Shown here in pieces: positions 40,280 through 49,446 of a stretch of 64,000 bases of DNA. Both the position numbers and the translations under genes were made by a program. A model generated the notes under the pieces. It worked only from the letters and a program-made list of their open reading frames with translations. It ran no database searches and had not been told where the DNA came from. Position 1 is the stretch's first letter, and each line of letters begins with the position of its first letter. This DNA is from Chryseobacterium vrystaatense (GTDB lineage: Bacteria; Bacteroidota; Bacteroidia; Flavobacteriales; Weeksellaceae): assembly GCF_000737765.1 (NCBI RefSeq), contig NZ_JPRI01000004.1, positions 248,001 to 312,000 on the forward strand, in the 5' to 3' direction.

Positions 40280-41767
40280 TCAATCAATCCTAACGTATAA
40301 ATTATAATCTGTTCCCGAAGGTTTAAGATGGTAGATCTTTTCCAGGATACGGTTATCACTTTTCAGATTGTCTTGTACCCGAAATTCCTGAAGAAGCCTG
40401 TAATGCTCCATATAATATACCGCATCTTTCCCCTTAAACAGATTATTATAAGAAAGAAGATATTTTGGTTTTCTGTTTTTTACCGTATTCAGCCAGTAAT
40501 GAGCTTTGTCTTTTTTAACTTCCGTCTGGATCTGCTTGTCTACCAGTCCTACTTCGTCAATGGTTTTTAATCCTGAAAAATAAGGAACATAACCTGCCGG
40601 TTCCAATAGAATCCACTGATTTTTATCTTTCTCGTAGGTATTTAAAAACAACCCTATTTTTCGGCGGTAATTCCACTCTCCGTTTCCTGTAGCAATCGAA
40701 TGTATGGTCTGAAAAACGGTCATTGGTAAAATATAGAATACAACCAGAAGAGACAGCCATAGCTTACGTTTCTCTTTCTGCTCCAGCACAAAAATAAGAA
40801 CAGGAACAAACAGCAGAAGCTGAGGCACCCAGTAATACCAGTCGAATAAACTTTTCTGAGAGATGAAAATAATCTGTTTTGCCCAACCGAAAAGGAATAT
40901 CATCCATAAAAAATAATTCCTCTTTTCCCGCTGTCTTACCAGATATATAAAACAGAGCAGCTCAAAAATAAGGACAATAATGGTCACCGGATTAAAACTT
41001 CCAGGAAGTTTAAGCATTCCCCAGAAATTACCAAAGCTTACCAGAAAATAATTGAGATTCTGCTCAAAAGTAAAATGGTGTTCGTAAAGAAGTTTTTTGG
41101 CAACAATAGTATTATTGACCAATTCTCCGAAATATAACCAGTTGAATGAAAGCACCGATAAAAGCCCCAGAATACCTCCGAAAATATAACTCCACCTGAT
41201 CTTTTTATTCCAAAAAATATCTACCAAAAATACAATCCCAAGAAAAATTACGGTATCAATCCTTGTGAACATGATCAAAAGCGGGAGAAGAATCAGTGCC
41301 CACTTTTTTCCTTTACTAAAACCGTAATACAGAAGTGCCATTTCAAGAAAGAAAAGAATTCCGTATTCCATTCCCAGAATAGAGATCTTCACTGCTGGCG
41401 GCAGAATTCCGATCAGAAATATAAATATAGCTTTTTGCCAGGGGTTTTTAAGTGTTAAATGGGCAAGGAATAAGGTTCCTATCGTAAAAAGGATGGAATT
41501 AAAAATCAATAATGGTTCAATAAAATATTCTTTACCAAAAATCAGATTGAATATATACGATACGAAAACATACAGATGCGTGGTAGAAGCTGAAATCCGG
41601 GTTTCCCCATTAAAGCCTATCACTCCGTAGTCCAGCAGGTTCTGAGCCACTCTCCAGGTAATGAACGCATCTTCCTGAATATAGTGGGTCAGTAAAAAAA
41701 GGAGTTTAATAATCACTGTGAAAATCACAGCATAGATTGGGAGTCGGTTATTGGTGTTTTTTGCCAT
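40280..41767 (-). CDS. GT-C-like polytopic membrane glycosyltransferase
   Basis: A 495-residue protein with 9-10 transmembrane helices. The first loop holds IQEDAFITWRVAQNLLDYG (about 30-50), an acidic pair at the position of the GT-C catalytic Asp/Glu, followed by GETRISASTTHLYVFVSYIF. FTRIDTVIFL (about 166-175) adds a conserved-looking Arg/Asp. The C-terminal soluble part is near residues 400-495. This resembles arabinofuranosyl-type GT-C enzymes of lipid-linked sugars. No substrate is known. I start at the ATG 41767; the codon before it is GTG. The next gene upstream is another GT-C-type giant. Confidence 0.65.
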   Translation of the reverse strand: MAKNTNNRLPIYAVIFTVIIKLLFLLTHYIQEDAFITWRVAQNLLDYGVIGFNGETRISASTTHLYVFVSYIFNLIFGKEYFIEPLLIFNSILFTIGTLFLAHLTLKNPWQKAIFIFLIGILPPAVKISILGMEYGILFFLEMALLYYGFSKGKKWALILLPLLIMFTRIDTVIFLGIVFLVDIFWNKKIRWSYIFGGILGLLSVLSFNWLYFGELVNNTIVAKKLLYEHHFTFEQNLNYFLVSFGNFWGMLKLPGSFNPVTIIVLIFELLCFIYLVRQREKRNYFLWMIFLFGWAKQIIFISQKSLFDWYYWVPQLLLFVPVLIFVLEQKEKRKLWLSLLVVFYILPMTVFQTIHSIATGNGEWNYRRKIGLFLNTYEKDKNQWILLEPAGYVPYFSGLKTIDEVGLVDKQIQTEVKKDKAHYWLNTVKNRKPKYLLSYNNLFKGKDAVYYMEHYRLLQEFRVQDNLKSDNRILEKIYHLKPSGTDYNLYVRID

Positions 41768-41820
41768 CACGCATTTTTAGATCACAAATATAATCTTAAA
41801 ATTCAGGAATCCCAATAACA

Positions 41821-41848
41821 AAAAAACGGAACCGAAGTTCCGTTTTTT
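41821..41848. terminator. Terminator with CGAA loop, after the DUF2723 gene
   Basis: AAAAAACGGAAC-CGAA-GTTCCGTTTTTT is a perfect 12-base stem, with A and T runs on both sides, so it works on either strand. Confidence 0.9.
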
Positions 41849-41858
41849 TTTTTAATGT

Positions 41859-44800
41859 TTATTGTGTTACTTTAATAATTGCTGTGGTGATTTGATTTTC
41901 TTTTTCTTTTGAATACGTAGAATCAAAAGGTTCCATCACATCAAATAAGTATTGGTAGAAAGGAGTAATTTTCTGTACGTTTTCAGACTCCTTCATCGCT
42001 TTTTCTTTACCCATCTGCTGAAGCTCTTTGATGAAGGTATTGAACTTTTTATCGATTGGCTCTATAGATTTAACAAGGTATTGATACGCTTTGTCATCCT
42101 GACCCAATTTCTTATAAGCATCTGTAACCGCAGAAACGACAAGAGAATATTCCATCGGTTTTGTTCTCATCTGTCTTCTTGCAAAATTCTGATCTCCAGG
42201 GGCAAGGCTTAAATAATAATCATATTCTTCAAAGATTCCTTTTTTAAGGATTTCTGCCAGCTGAAGACCTTTTTTCTCCTGTCCGGCAATGATGTATCCT
42301 GTTACCATAGCACTTAATGAACGTGGATCATTAAATTTCTCAGCAGGGATTTCTCTTGATGCAAGATCAAGTAATTCCACCGCTTTAGCTTTCTGCCCGT
42401 TTAATGCCAGTGCTGATGCAGCTCTGCTTGCTGACATTCTGTAGCTCATAATATTTGAAGTAGCTGTTTCGTCAAAGTGGCTGTTCAAGTGTTTAAAATT
42501 ACCCCATCTGAAGTTTTTCACGACATTATATAATGAGTTGGTATCTACTCTTCCCATATCTCCGTCTGCATTTGGAGGCGTATGGATAGGTACCAATCTG
42601 TAGCTGAATCCGTCAAACTGAAGGTATTCATTCAGATAGAAGATGTTTTCACTGTCGTAGATTCCTCCTGATGAAAAGTTGATCGGACGCTTCCAATCAA
42701 AATTCGCCAGCATATCCAGCATAATCAGGTTATTTTTATATAATGTATTTCCTTTGTAAGTAATCATGATCTGATTCACTACATTCGGAAGATCTTCCTG
42801 AGTAATGATTCCTGCTTTCAGTGCATTCTCCTTATTAACAGGAAGAATGAATTTATTCACCGGAAGAATATTGTATTTTTCAAATTTTTCTTCCCCGAAG
42901 TACATTTTTAAAAGCTCATCCTTTTCAGGAGATTTAAATTTGATAAAATTTACAGCTTCTTTCAATGTCAGTGAATCCTGTGTAAGGTATTTTCTGAAGG
43001 CTCCGAATTGACTGTCGGGAACTCCCTGTTCTTTCAACATAGAGAACACGCCTTCCCAGTCTTCTTTCTTCATCATATAGATCTGATCATTGACGCCATC
43101 TCTGTAATCATCATGAGTCAGTTCACTTGGAATTCCTGCAGCATTATATGTTTTTCTCTTGATCTGATCCAGGTTCCAAGGTGTTGAAGCAAGGGTGAAG
43201 TTAACCACCTTCACATCATCTCTGAATCTTTCAGTTTCCTGAATAGCCCATACCGGATAGGTATCATTATCTCCGTAAACAAATAAGATATCATTTTTCG
43301 GAAGTGACTTCAATACGGAATAAGCATAATCATACGCTGTATATCTGTTGCTTCTGTCGTGAACATTATAGTTCTGGAAGCCCATCATAAAAGGGACTCC
43401 CAATAAAACCACTCCGATTGCAATATTAGCTCCATTGGATTTTACTTTAGACTGAAGGAACCACATAATAGCCCCGGCTCCCATTCCTATCCAGATCGCA
43501 AATGCATAGAAGGAGCCTACCATGGCATAATCTCTCTCTCTTGGCTCAAAAGGTTTTACTCCTGTATAGAAAATAATTCCAACACTTGTTAAAACAAATA
43601 ATGAAAGAAGAGCGTAGAATCTTCCGAAGTCTCTGTTCAACTGGAAGAAGAAACCGATCAATCCTAAGATCAATGGTAAAAAGAAAAACTTAACGGTACT
43701 TTCATTCTGGAATTTAGCAGGCATTTTATCCTGATTCCCCAATAAAGCATTATCGATAAAAGAAATTCCTGAGATCCAGTTTCCTTTCGTATTTTCCATG
43801 TTTCCTTCAAGGTCATTCTGTCTTCCAACAAAGTTCCACATCAGATATCGTACGAAGTAATATCCATTCTGGAATGTGATAAAGTAGTCCATATTCTGAG
43901 CCAGTGAAGGCTTCTGAACATTGATCAGATTATACGGTTTAACTTTCAGGTAATCTGCCGCTGTAATAGATTTATCTTCATATTTTCCTCTAAGCTCATC
44001 AAAAATCTGCTTCGCCTGAGGATTGTCTGCTACATCTTCGTTAGCATAATTAAAGGTAAAATCCGGAGCCCCATACATCGAAATATAGTTGCCCATCACA
44101 TCCTTATCCTCATTAAACATTCTTGGCATTAAGCTGATCTGAGATTTACTGAAGACATAGTTGAAACGGTCTCCTGTCTTTCTGTACGTTCCTGTTTTCT
44201 CATCTTTTTCGTAGATCTCACCTGTTTTTTGAGTCTTAAAACTTCCGTCTTCATTTTTCTCAATTCCGTTGGCATCAAGAAAAGCCGTATAGTTCTGTCC
44301 ATAGATGGTAGGCCAGTCACCGTACTGCTCTCTGTTATAGTAATCCAGCATTCCGATTGCTGTATCAGGATCGTTAAGGTTCATTGGAGGATTCGCATTC
44401 GCTCTGATTGGAATGACCATCCAGCAAGAGAAACCAATAATCATAAAAACGACTGACAATGCAGCGGTCTGGTAAATATTTTTCTTAGCTTTTCTGGCAT
44501 ATTTAATAATGAAGAAACATACTGCTGTCATTAAAATAAATGCGACGATCGTTCCTGAGTGGAAAGGAAGTCCAAGCCCATTCACAAAGAATATTTCAAG
44601 TCTTCCGAACATTGTCATGATCAGCGGGAAAATAATTTTGAAAACAATGATCAAAATTCCCAGCGTAATCGCATTGGCCCAGATAAAGTTTTTCCAGGTA
44701 AATTTGTAATTTCTTGCATAATAAACCAGACATACTGCTGGTACTGCAAGCATCCCCATCATGTGTACCCCTACGGAAAGTCCCAATACAAAGAAAATAA

Positions 44801-45344
44801 GGATAATCCATCTTTCGCTGTCTTTTGCCAGATACTCATTTTCCCATTTGGTGATCAGCCATACCAGCAATGCGATAAACATTGAAGCCATAGAATATAC
44901 TTCTCCTTCTACTGCAGAGAACCAGAAGGTATCTGAAAACGTAAAGCATAATGCGCCCACTGCTCCTGCAAAAAGAATGGAGATTTCCTGGTGTTTCGTA
45001 ACTTCATCAAAATCTTTGTTTAAAAGTCTTCTGACAAAATGAGTAATTGTCCAGAACAAAAATAAAATAGTCAGCGCACTGAACAATGCAGACATTGCAT
45101 TGATGATGATAGAATAATTTTCGCCTTTTCCTAAAGCAAAAATGGCTGCCACGGCACCCACGATTTGGAATAAGGCAGCTCCGGGAGCGTGCGTTACTTC
45201 AAGTTTTACAGCAGAGGAAATGTACTCGCCGCAGTCCCAGAAACTGAAATTGGGTTCTATGGTCGACAAGTACGTGAAAAATGCAATGACAAAAATCACC
45301 CATCCTAAAACGGTGTTCCATTGCTTAAAAGTCCAATTTTTCAT
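41859..45344 (-). CDS. DUF2723 giant membrane protein (GT-C superfamily, TMEM260-like)
   Basis: A 1161-residue protein with a polytopic membrane part (about 1-720) and a C-terminal soluble part with TPR-like helices (ASRAASALALNGQKAKAVEL near 1000). The opening WTFKQWNTVLGWVIFVIAFF, FWDCGEYISSAVKLEVTHAP (about 34-53, with the D-C-G-E motif) and GAALFQIVGAVAAIFAL are diagnostic of DUF2723, which is related to protein O-mannosyltransferases. In Bacteroidota such proteins are thought to act in protein or envelope glycosylation. It is a single transcript unit ended by a strong hairpin, with the GT-C-like gene downstream. Confidence 0.9.
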   Translation of the reverse strand: MKNWTFKQWNTVLGWVIFVIAFFTYLSTIEPNFSFWDCGEYISSAVKLEVTHAPGAALFQIVGAVAAIFALGKGENYSIIINAMSALFSALTILFLFWTITHFVRRLLNKDFDEVTKHQEISILFAGAVGALCFTFSDTFWFSAVEGEVYSMASMFIALLVWLITKWENEYLAKDSERWIILIFFVLGLSVGVHMMGMLAVPAVCLVYYARNYKFTWKNFIWANAITLGILIIVFKIIFPLIMTMFGRLEIFFVNGLGLPFHSGTIVAFILMTAVCFFIIKYARKAKKNIYQTAALSVVFMIIGFSCWMVIPIRANANPPMNLNDPDTAIGMLDYYNREQYGDWPTIYGQNYTAFLDANGIEKNEDGSFKTQKTGEIYEKDEKTGTYRKTGDRFNYVFSKSQISLMPRMFNEDKDVMGNYISMYGAPDFTFNYANEDVADNPQAKQIFDELRGKYEDKSITAADYLKVKPYNLINVQKPSLAQNMDYFITFQNGYYFVRYLMWNFVGRQNDLEGNMENTKGNWISGISFIDNALLGNQDKMPAKFQNESTVKFFFLPLILGLIGFFFQLNRDFGRFYALLSLFVLTSVGIIFYTGVKPFEPRERDYAMVGSFYAFAIWIGMGAGAIMWFLQSKVKSNGANIAIGVVLLGVPFMMGFQNYNVHDRSNRYTAYDYAYSVLKSLPKNDILFVYGDNDTYPVWAIQETERFRDDVKVVNFTLASTPWNLDQIKRKTYNAAGIPSELTHDDYRDGVNDQIYMMKKEDWEGVFSMLKEQGVPDSQFGAFRKYLTQDSLTLKEAVNFIKFKSPEKDELLKMYFGEEKFEKYNILPVNKFILPVNKENALKAGIITQEDLPNVVNQIMITYKGNTLYKNNLIMLDMLANFDWKRPINFSSGGIYDSENIFYLNEYLQFDGFSYRLVPIHTPPNADGDMGRVDTNSLYNVVKNFRWGNFKHLNSHFDETATSNIMSYRMSASRAASALALNGQKAKAVELLDLASREIPAEKFNDPRSLSAMVTGYIIAGQEKKGLQLAEILKKGIFEEYDYYLSLAPGDQNFARRQMRTKPMEYSLVVSAVTDAYKKLGQDDKAYQYLVKSIEPIDKKFNTFIKELQQMGKEKAMKESENVQKITPFYQYLFDVMEPFDSTYSKEKENQITTAIIKVTQ

Positions 45345-45528
45345 AGTATTAAATCAATTACGCGAAAATAAGGCTTTTATAGCATTCTATGGTGTTTTTA
45401 ACAAAATTTAAAAAATTTGGCGTAGTATTTGTGACCGTACTTCAGCTAAGATTGCAAATCAGAAAATAAATTTTATCGAATCGCTGGCTTGAAATCAAAC
45501 AAAAGTTTAGTAATTATTTATTTTTTTG

Positions 45529-45536
45529 TATTTTTG
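45529..45536 (+). promoter_or_regulatory. -7 box TATTTTTG of the sulfonolipid pair
   Basis: A TANNTTTG match (TATTTTTG) 30 bases before the ATG at 45567. A weak TTTA -33 with a 20-base spacer lies upstream. Confidence 0.5.
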
Positions 45537-45566
45537 CGGTCAGATTTTTATTGAAAATAACAAATA

Positions 45567-46604
45567 ATGAGTAATGTTTACGATAATATTCTTGGCCTAA
45601 TAGGACATACTCCTATGGTGAAGCTTAATACTGTTACAAAAGATATTCCTGCAACCGTTTATGCCAAGTTAGAATCATATAATCCTGGACATTCCACAAA
45701 AGATAGAATAGCACTTCATATTATAGAAAACGCTGAACAAAAAGGTTTATTAAAGGAAGATTCAGTAGTTGTAGAAACTACTTCCGGAAATACCGGTTTT
45801 TCTATTGCAATGGTCTGTATTATTAAAGGATATAAATGTATTCTGGCGGTAAGCGACAAAACAAAGCCTGAAAAAATTGCTTATTTAAAAGCATTGGGGG
45901 CTGTCGTATATATCTGTCCTGCTAATGTTGCAGCAGATGATCCCAGATCATATTATGAAGTAGCTAAAAGAATAGCTTCAGAGACCCCAAATTCAGTTTA
46001 CATCAATCAATATTTTAACGAATTGAATATTGATGCGCACTACCAGACTACAGGTCCGGAAATTTGGGAGCAGACAGAAGGAAAGGTAACCCACCTTTTT
46101 GCCTGCACTGGAACGGGTGGAACATTGTCCGGTTCGGGTAAATTTTTAAAAGAGAAAAACCCTGATATCAAAATCATCGGTGTGGATGCTGACGGTTCTA
46201 TCCTGAAGAGCTACCACGAAACCGGAGAGATTCATAAAGAGGATGTACATCCTTACCAAATCGAAGGAATGGGGAAAAATCTGATCCCTGCGGCCCTTCT
46301 TTTTGATAAGGTAGATGAATTTGTAAGAGTCAACGACGAGATGTCTGCTTACAGAACCCGTGAAATAGCGCTTAAAGAAGCTATCATGGGAGGATACACT
46401 ACAGGAGCTGTAACTCAGGCACTGATACAGTATGCTCAGTCTCACGAGCTTACTAAAGATGATATCATTGTCCTGATATTTCCAGACCACGGGTCGAGAT
46501 ATATTACTAAAGTATACAGTGATAAGTGGATGGCTGAGCAGGGTTTTGTGAATAACTGTGTACACAATTACGATGAAGTTTTCAAAACGGAATTCATCAA
46601 ATAG
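45567..46604 (+). CDS. Cysteine-synthase-family PLP enzyme, probable cysteate synthase
   Basis: A 345-residue fold-type II PLP enzyme related to cysteine synthase/cystathionine beta-synthase. GHTPMVKLNTV (about 13-23) and ESYNPGHSTKDRIALHII (about 36-53) hold the Schiff-base Lys, where cysteine synthases have NPGGSVKDR. The altered loop argues for a different substrate. ETTSGNTGFSIAM (about 69-81) and ACTGTGGTLSGSG (about 179-191) bind substrate and phosphate. Next to an alpha-oxoamine synthase, this fits CapA-type cysteate synthase, which makes cysteate from phosphoserine and sulfite. That assignment rests on context. Confidence 0.8.
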   Translation: MSNVYDNILGLIGHTPMVKLNTVTKDIPATVYAKLESYNPGHSTKDRIALHIIENAEQKGLLKEDSVVVETTSGNTGFSIAMVCIIKGYKCILAVSDKTKPEKIAYLKALGAVVYICPANVAADDPRSYYEVAKRIASETPNSVYINQYFNELNIDAHYQTTGPEIWEQTEGKVTHLFACTGTGGTLSGSGKFLKEKNPDIKIIGVDADGSILKSYHETGEIHKEDVHPYQIEGMGKNLIPAALLFDKVDEFVRVNDEMSAYRTREIALKEAIMGGYTTGAVTQALIQYAQSHELTKDDIIVLIFPDHGSRYITKVYSDKWMAEQGFVNNCVHNYDEVFKTEFIK

Positions 46605-46683
46605 GAATAAATAAACCACGATACAAATCAAGTCTTTTGTGTTCTGCAGAAAAGACTTTTTCAATTAAAAATTACTATACAAA

Positions 46684-47946
46684 ATGTTAGATATTTTTGA
46701 ACGTATTAAACAAAACCCAGGTCCATTAGGACAGTTTGCTGATTATGCTGAAGGGTATTTTGTTTTCCCAAAACTGGAAGGTCCAATTGGTCCAAGAATG
46801 AAATTTCAAGGTAAAGATGTAATTTTCTGGAGTGCAAATGACTATTTAGGTCTTTGTAATCATCCGGAAGTTTTAGAAGCTGATGCAAAAGCGGCTGCAG
46901 AATTCGGAATGTTTTATCCGATGGGTGCAAGAGCAATGTCCGGTGAAACTCAGCAGCATCAGCAATTGGAGAAAGAATTGGCAGAGTTTACTCAAAAAGA
47001 AGCTGCTTATTTATTGAATTTCGGTTACCAGGGAATGGTTTCAGCTATCGATGCATTAGTGACAAGACATGACGTTATTGTATATGATGCCGATTCTCAC
47101 GCTTGTATTGTAGATGGAGTTCGTCTTCATATGGGTAAAAGTTTTACCTTCAAGCATAATGACATGGCAAGTTTGGAAAAAAACTTAGCCCGAGCAACAA
47201 AAGTAGCAGAGGAAAACGGAGGCGGAATCTTAGTAATTACTGAGGGAGTTTTCGGAATGCGAGGAATGCAGGGGAAACTGAAAGAAATCTGTGACTTAAA
47301 ATCAAAATTCAATTTCAGACTATTGGTAGATGATGCCCATGGTTTCGGAACTTTGGGTAAAACCGGAGCCGGAGCTGGTGAAGAGCAGGGATGCCAGGAT
47401 CAGATTGATGTTTATTTCTCTACATTTGCCAAATCTATGGCAGGTTTCGGAGCTTTCCTTTCAGGAGATGAAACGATTATCAGATTTTTGAAATACAATC
47501 TTCGTTCTCAGATTTTCGCTAAATCTTTAACAATGCCAATGGTAATTGGAGGTCTAAAAAGATTAGAACTTTTGAGAAACCGACCGGAAATTAAGGCAAA
47601 ATTGTGGGAAAACGTCAATAAACTTCAAAATGGTTTGAGAGAGAGAGGTTACAATCTTGGAAATACCAATACCTGTGTAACTCCCGTTTTCATAGAAGGA
47701 ACAACAATTGAAGCTACTCTTCTGGCTAAAGACCTGAGAGAGAACTACGGAATTTTCACATCAGTTGTAGTGTATCCTGTAATTCCTAAAGGAATGATCT
47801 TATTAAGACTGATTCCAACGGCTTCGCATACGGATTCAGAAATTAATGAAACGCTGGCTGCTTTTGATGGTATCCGCGAAAAATTAACTTCAGGGCATTA
47901 CAGAGAAATGGAAAAACAAATGAATATCGAATACAAGCAAATGTAA
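46684..47946 (+). CDS. Alpha-oxoamine synthase, probable cysteate acyltransferase of capnine synthesis
   Basis: A 420-residue PLP enzyme of the serine palmitoyltransferase/KBL/BioF family: FWSANDYLGLCNHPEVLEAD (about 49-68), AAYLLNFGYQGMVSAIDALV (about 108-127), LLVDDAHGFGTLGKTG (about 214-229) with the cofactor Asp/His, and YFSTFAKSMAGFGAFLSG (about 244-261) with the Schiff-base Lys. Pairing with a cysteate-synthase-like gene 79 bases upstream points to the cysteate fatty-acyltransferase that starts sulfonolipid (capnine, sulfobacin) synthesis, known from Flavobacterium and Capnocytophaga. A sphingolipid enzyme remains possible without the neighbour. Confidence 0.85.
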   Translation: MLDIFERIKQNPGPLGQFADYAEGYFVFPKLEGPIGPRMKFQGKDVIFWSANDYLGLCNHPEVLEADAKAAAEFGMFYPMGARAMSGETQQHQQLEKELAEFTQKEAAYLLNFGYQGMVSAIDALVTRHDVIVYDADSHACIVDGVRLHMGKSFTFKHNDMASLEKNLARATKVAEENGGGILVITEGVFGMRGMQGKLKEICDLKSKFNFRLLVDDAHGFGTLGKTGAGAGEEQGCQDQIDVYFSTFAKSMAGFGAFLSGDETIIRFLKYNLRSQIFAKSLTMPMVIGGLKRLELLRNRPEIKAKLWENVNKLQNGLRERGYNLGNTNTCVTPVFIEGTTIEATLLAKDLRENYGIFTSVVVYPVIPKGMILLRLIPTASHTDSEINETLAAFDGIREKLTSGHYREMEKQMNIEYKQM

Positions 47947-47973
47947 TATCGATATCGCCATATACTTAAAAAG

Positions 47974-47998
47974 AACCACTGAATTATTTTCAGTGGTT
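47974..47998 (+). terminator. Terminator of the sulfonolipid operon
   Basis: AACCACTGAA-TTATT-TTCAGTGGTT (10-base perfect stem) followed by TTTTATAAAC. Confidence 0.85.
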
Positions 47999-48018
47999 TT
48001 TTATAAACTAAATAACGC

Positions 48019-48921
48019 ATGAAATTTAAAGGTTATCTGCTAGGAGTTTTGTCGTCTGTTTCATTCGGACTCATTCCCATTTTTATCCTGCCGCTAAAGC
48101 AGGCTCATTTTTCTATGGACATTACTTTGTTCTACCGATTTTTATTTTCGGCCTTAATGGTAGGCGGATATCTGCTTTATTCCAAAGAAAGTTTTAGAAT
48201 CAATAAAAAAGAATTACTGATCCTTGCAGTTCTTGGAGTATGTTATGCTCTGTCCTCGGAATTTTTATTCATAGGCTATGATTTTCTTACCCCGGGAATT
48301 GCTTCTACCGTCCTGTTCATTTATCCCATTATCGTAGCTTTGCTCTTATTTTTCTTTTATAAGGAGAAACTCAATAAACTTTCTGTTATGTCTCTGCTAT
48401 TGGCATTTGCAGGAGTTATTGTTTTATGTTTAAAAGGAAAAGGTCTGGAGATCAATTTCGCAGGACTTGGAATTGTAATGTTGAGTTCATTATTTTATGC
48501 GCTTTATATGGTGATCGTAAATAAATCAGACCTTAAAGTGTCAGGGTTCAAGCTTTCATTTTATTCGATGCTTTTTACTTCAACATTTTTTATGATTAAG
48601 GCATCAGCAAGCGGAGAATCTTTTGCTATTCCTTCGGTATCTGTCTTTGTCAGTTTTCTTATTTTCGCATTTCTGACGACGGTCATTTCAAGTCTGTGTT
48701 TAGTGTATGCCATTAAATATATCGGGTCTACTCCTACCGCTATTTTAGGAGCTCTCGAACCTGTAGTTGCTGTAATGGTAAGTGTTCTTATGTTTCATGA
48801 AAAGTTTACCACCAATCTCCTCATTGGTATTACACTGATTCTTTTGGCCGTCATTTTTAACGTCATCGCAGACCACAGAAAATCAAAACATGACCGACAA
48901 AATATATTAAAAAATGCCTGA
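48019..48921 (+). CDS. DMT-superfamily (EamA) transporter
   Basis: A 300-residue protein with ten hydrophobic segments in two EamA repeats (about 5-135 and 150-288). FSMDITLFYRFLFSALMVGG in repeat 1 and YIGSTPTAILGALEPVVAVM in repeat 2 (about 240-259, with the conserved LEP) match the family. It follows the sulfonolipid pair but is separated by a terminator, so it probably has its own promoter. The substrate is unknown. Its stop codon lies inside the stem of a bidirectional terminator. Confidence 0.88.
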   Translation: MKFKGYLLGVLSSVSFGLIPIFILPLKQAHFSMDITLFYRFLFSALMVGGYLLYSKESFRINKKELLILAVLGVCYALSSEFLFIGYDFLTPGIASTVLFIYPIIVALLLFFFYKEKLNKLSVMSLLLAFAGVIVLCLKGKGLEINFAGLGIVMLSSLFYALYMVIVNKSDLKVSGFKLSFYSMLFTSTFFMIKASASGESFAIPSVSVFVSFLIFAFLTTVISSLCLVYAIKYIGSTPTAILGALEPVVAVMVSVLMFHEKFTTNLLIGITLILLAVIFNVIADHRKSKHDRQNILKNA

Positions 48922-48940
48922 CGTTGATCAGGCATTTTTT
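48909..48940. terminator. Bidirectional terminator shared by convergent genes
   Basis: AAAAAATGCCTGA (48909-48921), loop CGTTGA, TCAGGCATTTTTT (48928-48940): a 13-base stem overlapping the stop codon of the DMT gene and ending at the stop of the minus-strand lipoprotein gene. Confidence 0.9.
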
Positions 48941-49446
48941 TATTTCATCTTATTAAACATGTACCGGGCAATTTTCCATTTCCCGTTTTCGTTTTCCATT
49001 ACAAAAAGTTCACGGTTTTCTTCAGGGGTTATTCTACGTTCTGTATTTATTTGCTGAGTCCCTTTAGATAAGGTACGTGCTATTGCGTAATTTTCGTTGA
49101 TCAATGTAATCTCTTCAATGGTAAACTTAACATTAAGCTGCAGTGTTTTGAAAACAAAGTCATAGGATTTCTTCAGCTGTTCCTGACCTTCAGCGCTATT
49201 CGCTCCCTGAGGCATGAATATTCCGTTCTGGGTATACAACGGCAGTACCTTCTCAGTAGACGAAGTATTAAGGGCATTTTCGTAGGCGTAAAGAGTCTCC
49301 TCTATATTCTTTTTTATATTGGCTTCCATTATTGTATTTTTTTCTGTTGTTTTACTAATCGTTGGACCATTGCTTTCCTTCTTCCCTGTACAGGCCGATA
49401 ATAGGAATATAATCTGAGTCGCTATGAATATCTTCTTCATTATCAA
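48940..49446 (-). CDS. SnoaL-like/DUF4440-type lipoprotein
   Basis: A 168-residue lipoprotein: signal to LLSAC (Cys about residue 19), then an NTF2-like fold with NIEETLYAYENALNTSSTEK (about 47-66), LYTQNGIFMPQGANSAEGQE (about 71-90) and a final strand FVMENENGKWKIARYMF. The SgcJ/YybH type of NTF2-like domain is the closest match. The ATG overlaps the upstream TGA stop (ATGA), so translation is coupled to the reductase gene. The binding partner or substrate is not known. Confidence 0.8.
   Translation of the reverse strand: MIMKKIFIATQIIFLLSACTGKKESNGPTISKTTEKNTIMEANIKKNIEETLYAYENALNTSSTEKVLPLYTQNGIFMPQGANSAEGQEQLKKSYDFVFKTLQLNVKFTIEEITLINENYAIARTLSKGTQQINTERRITPEENRELFVMENENGKWKIARYMFNKMK

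Noticed and set aside
45142-45411. Plus-strand frames opposite the DUF2723 gene
   Set aside because: They lie inside a long, well-supported minus-strand coding region and have no family features.
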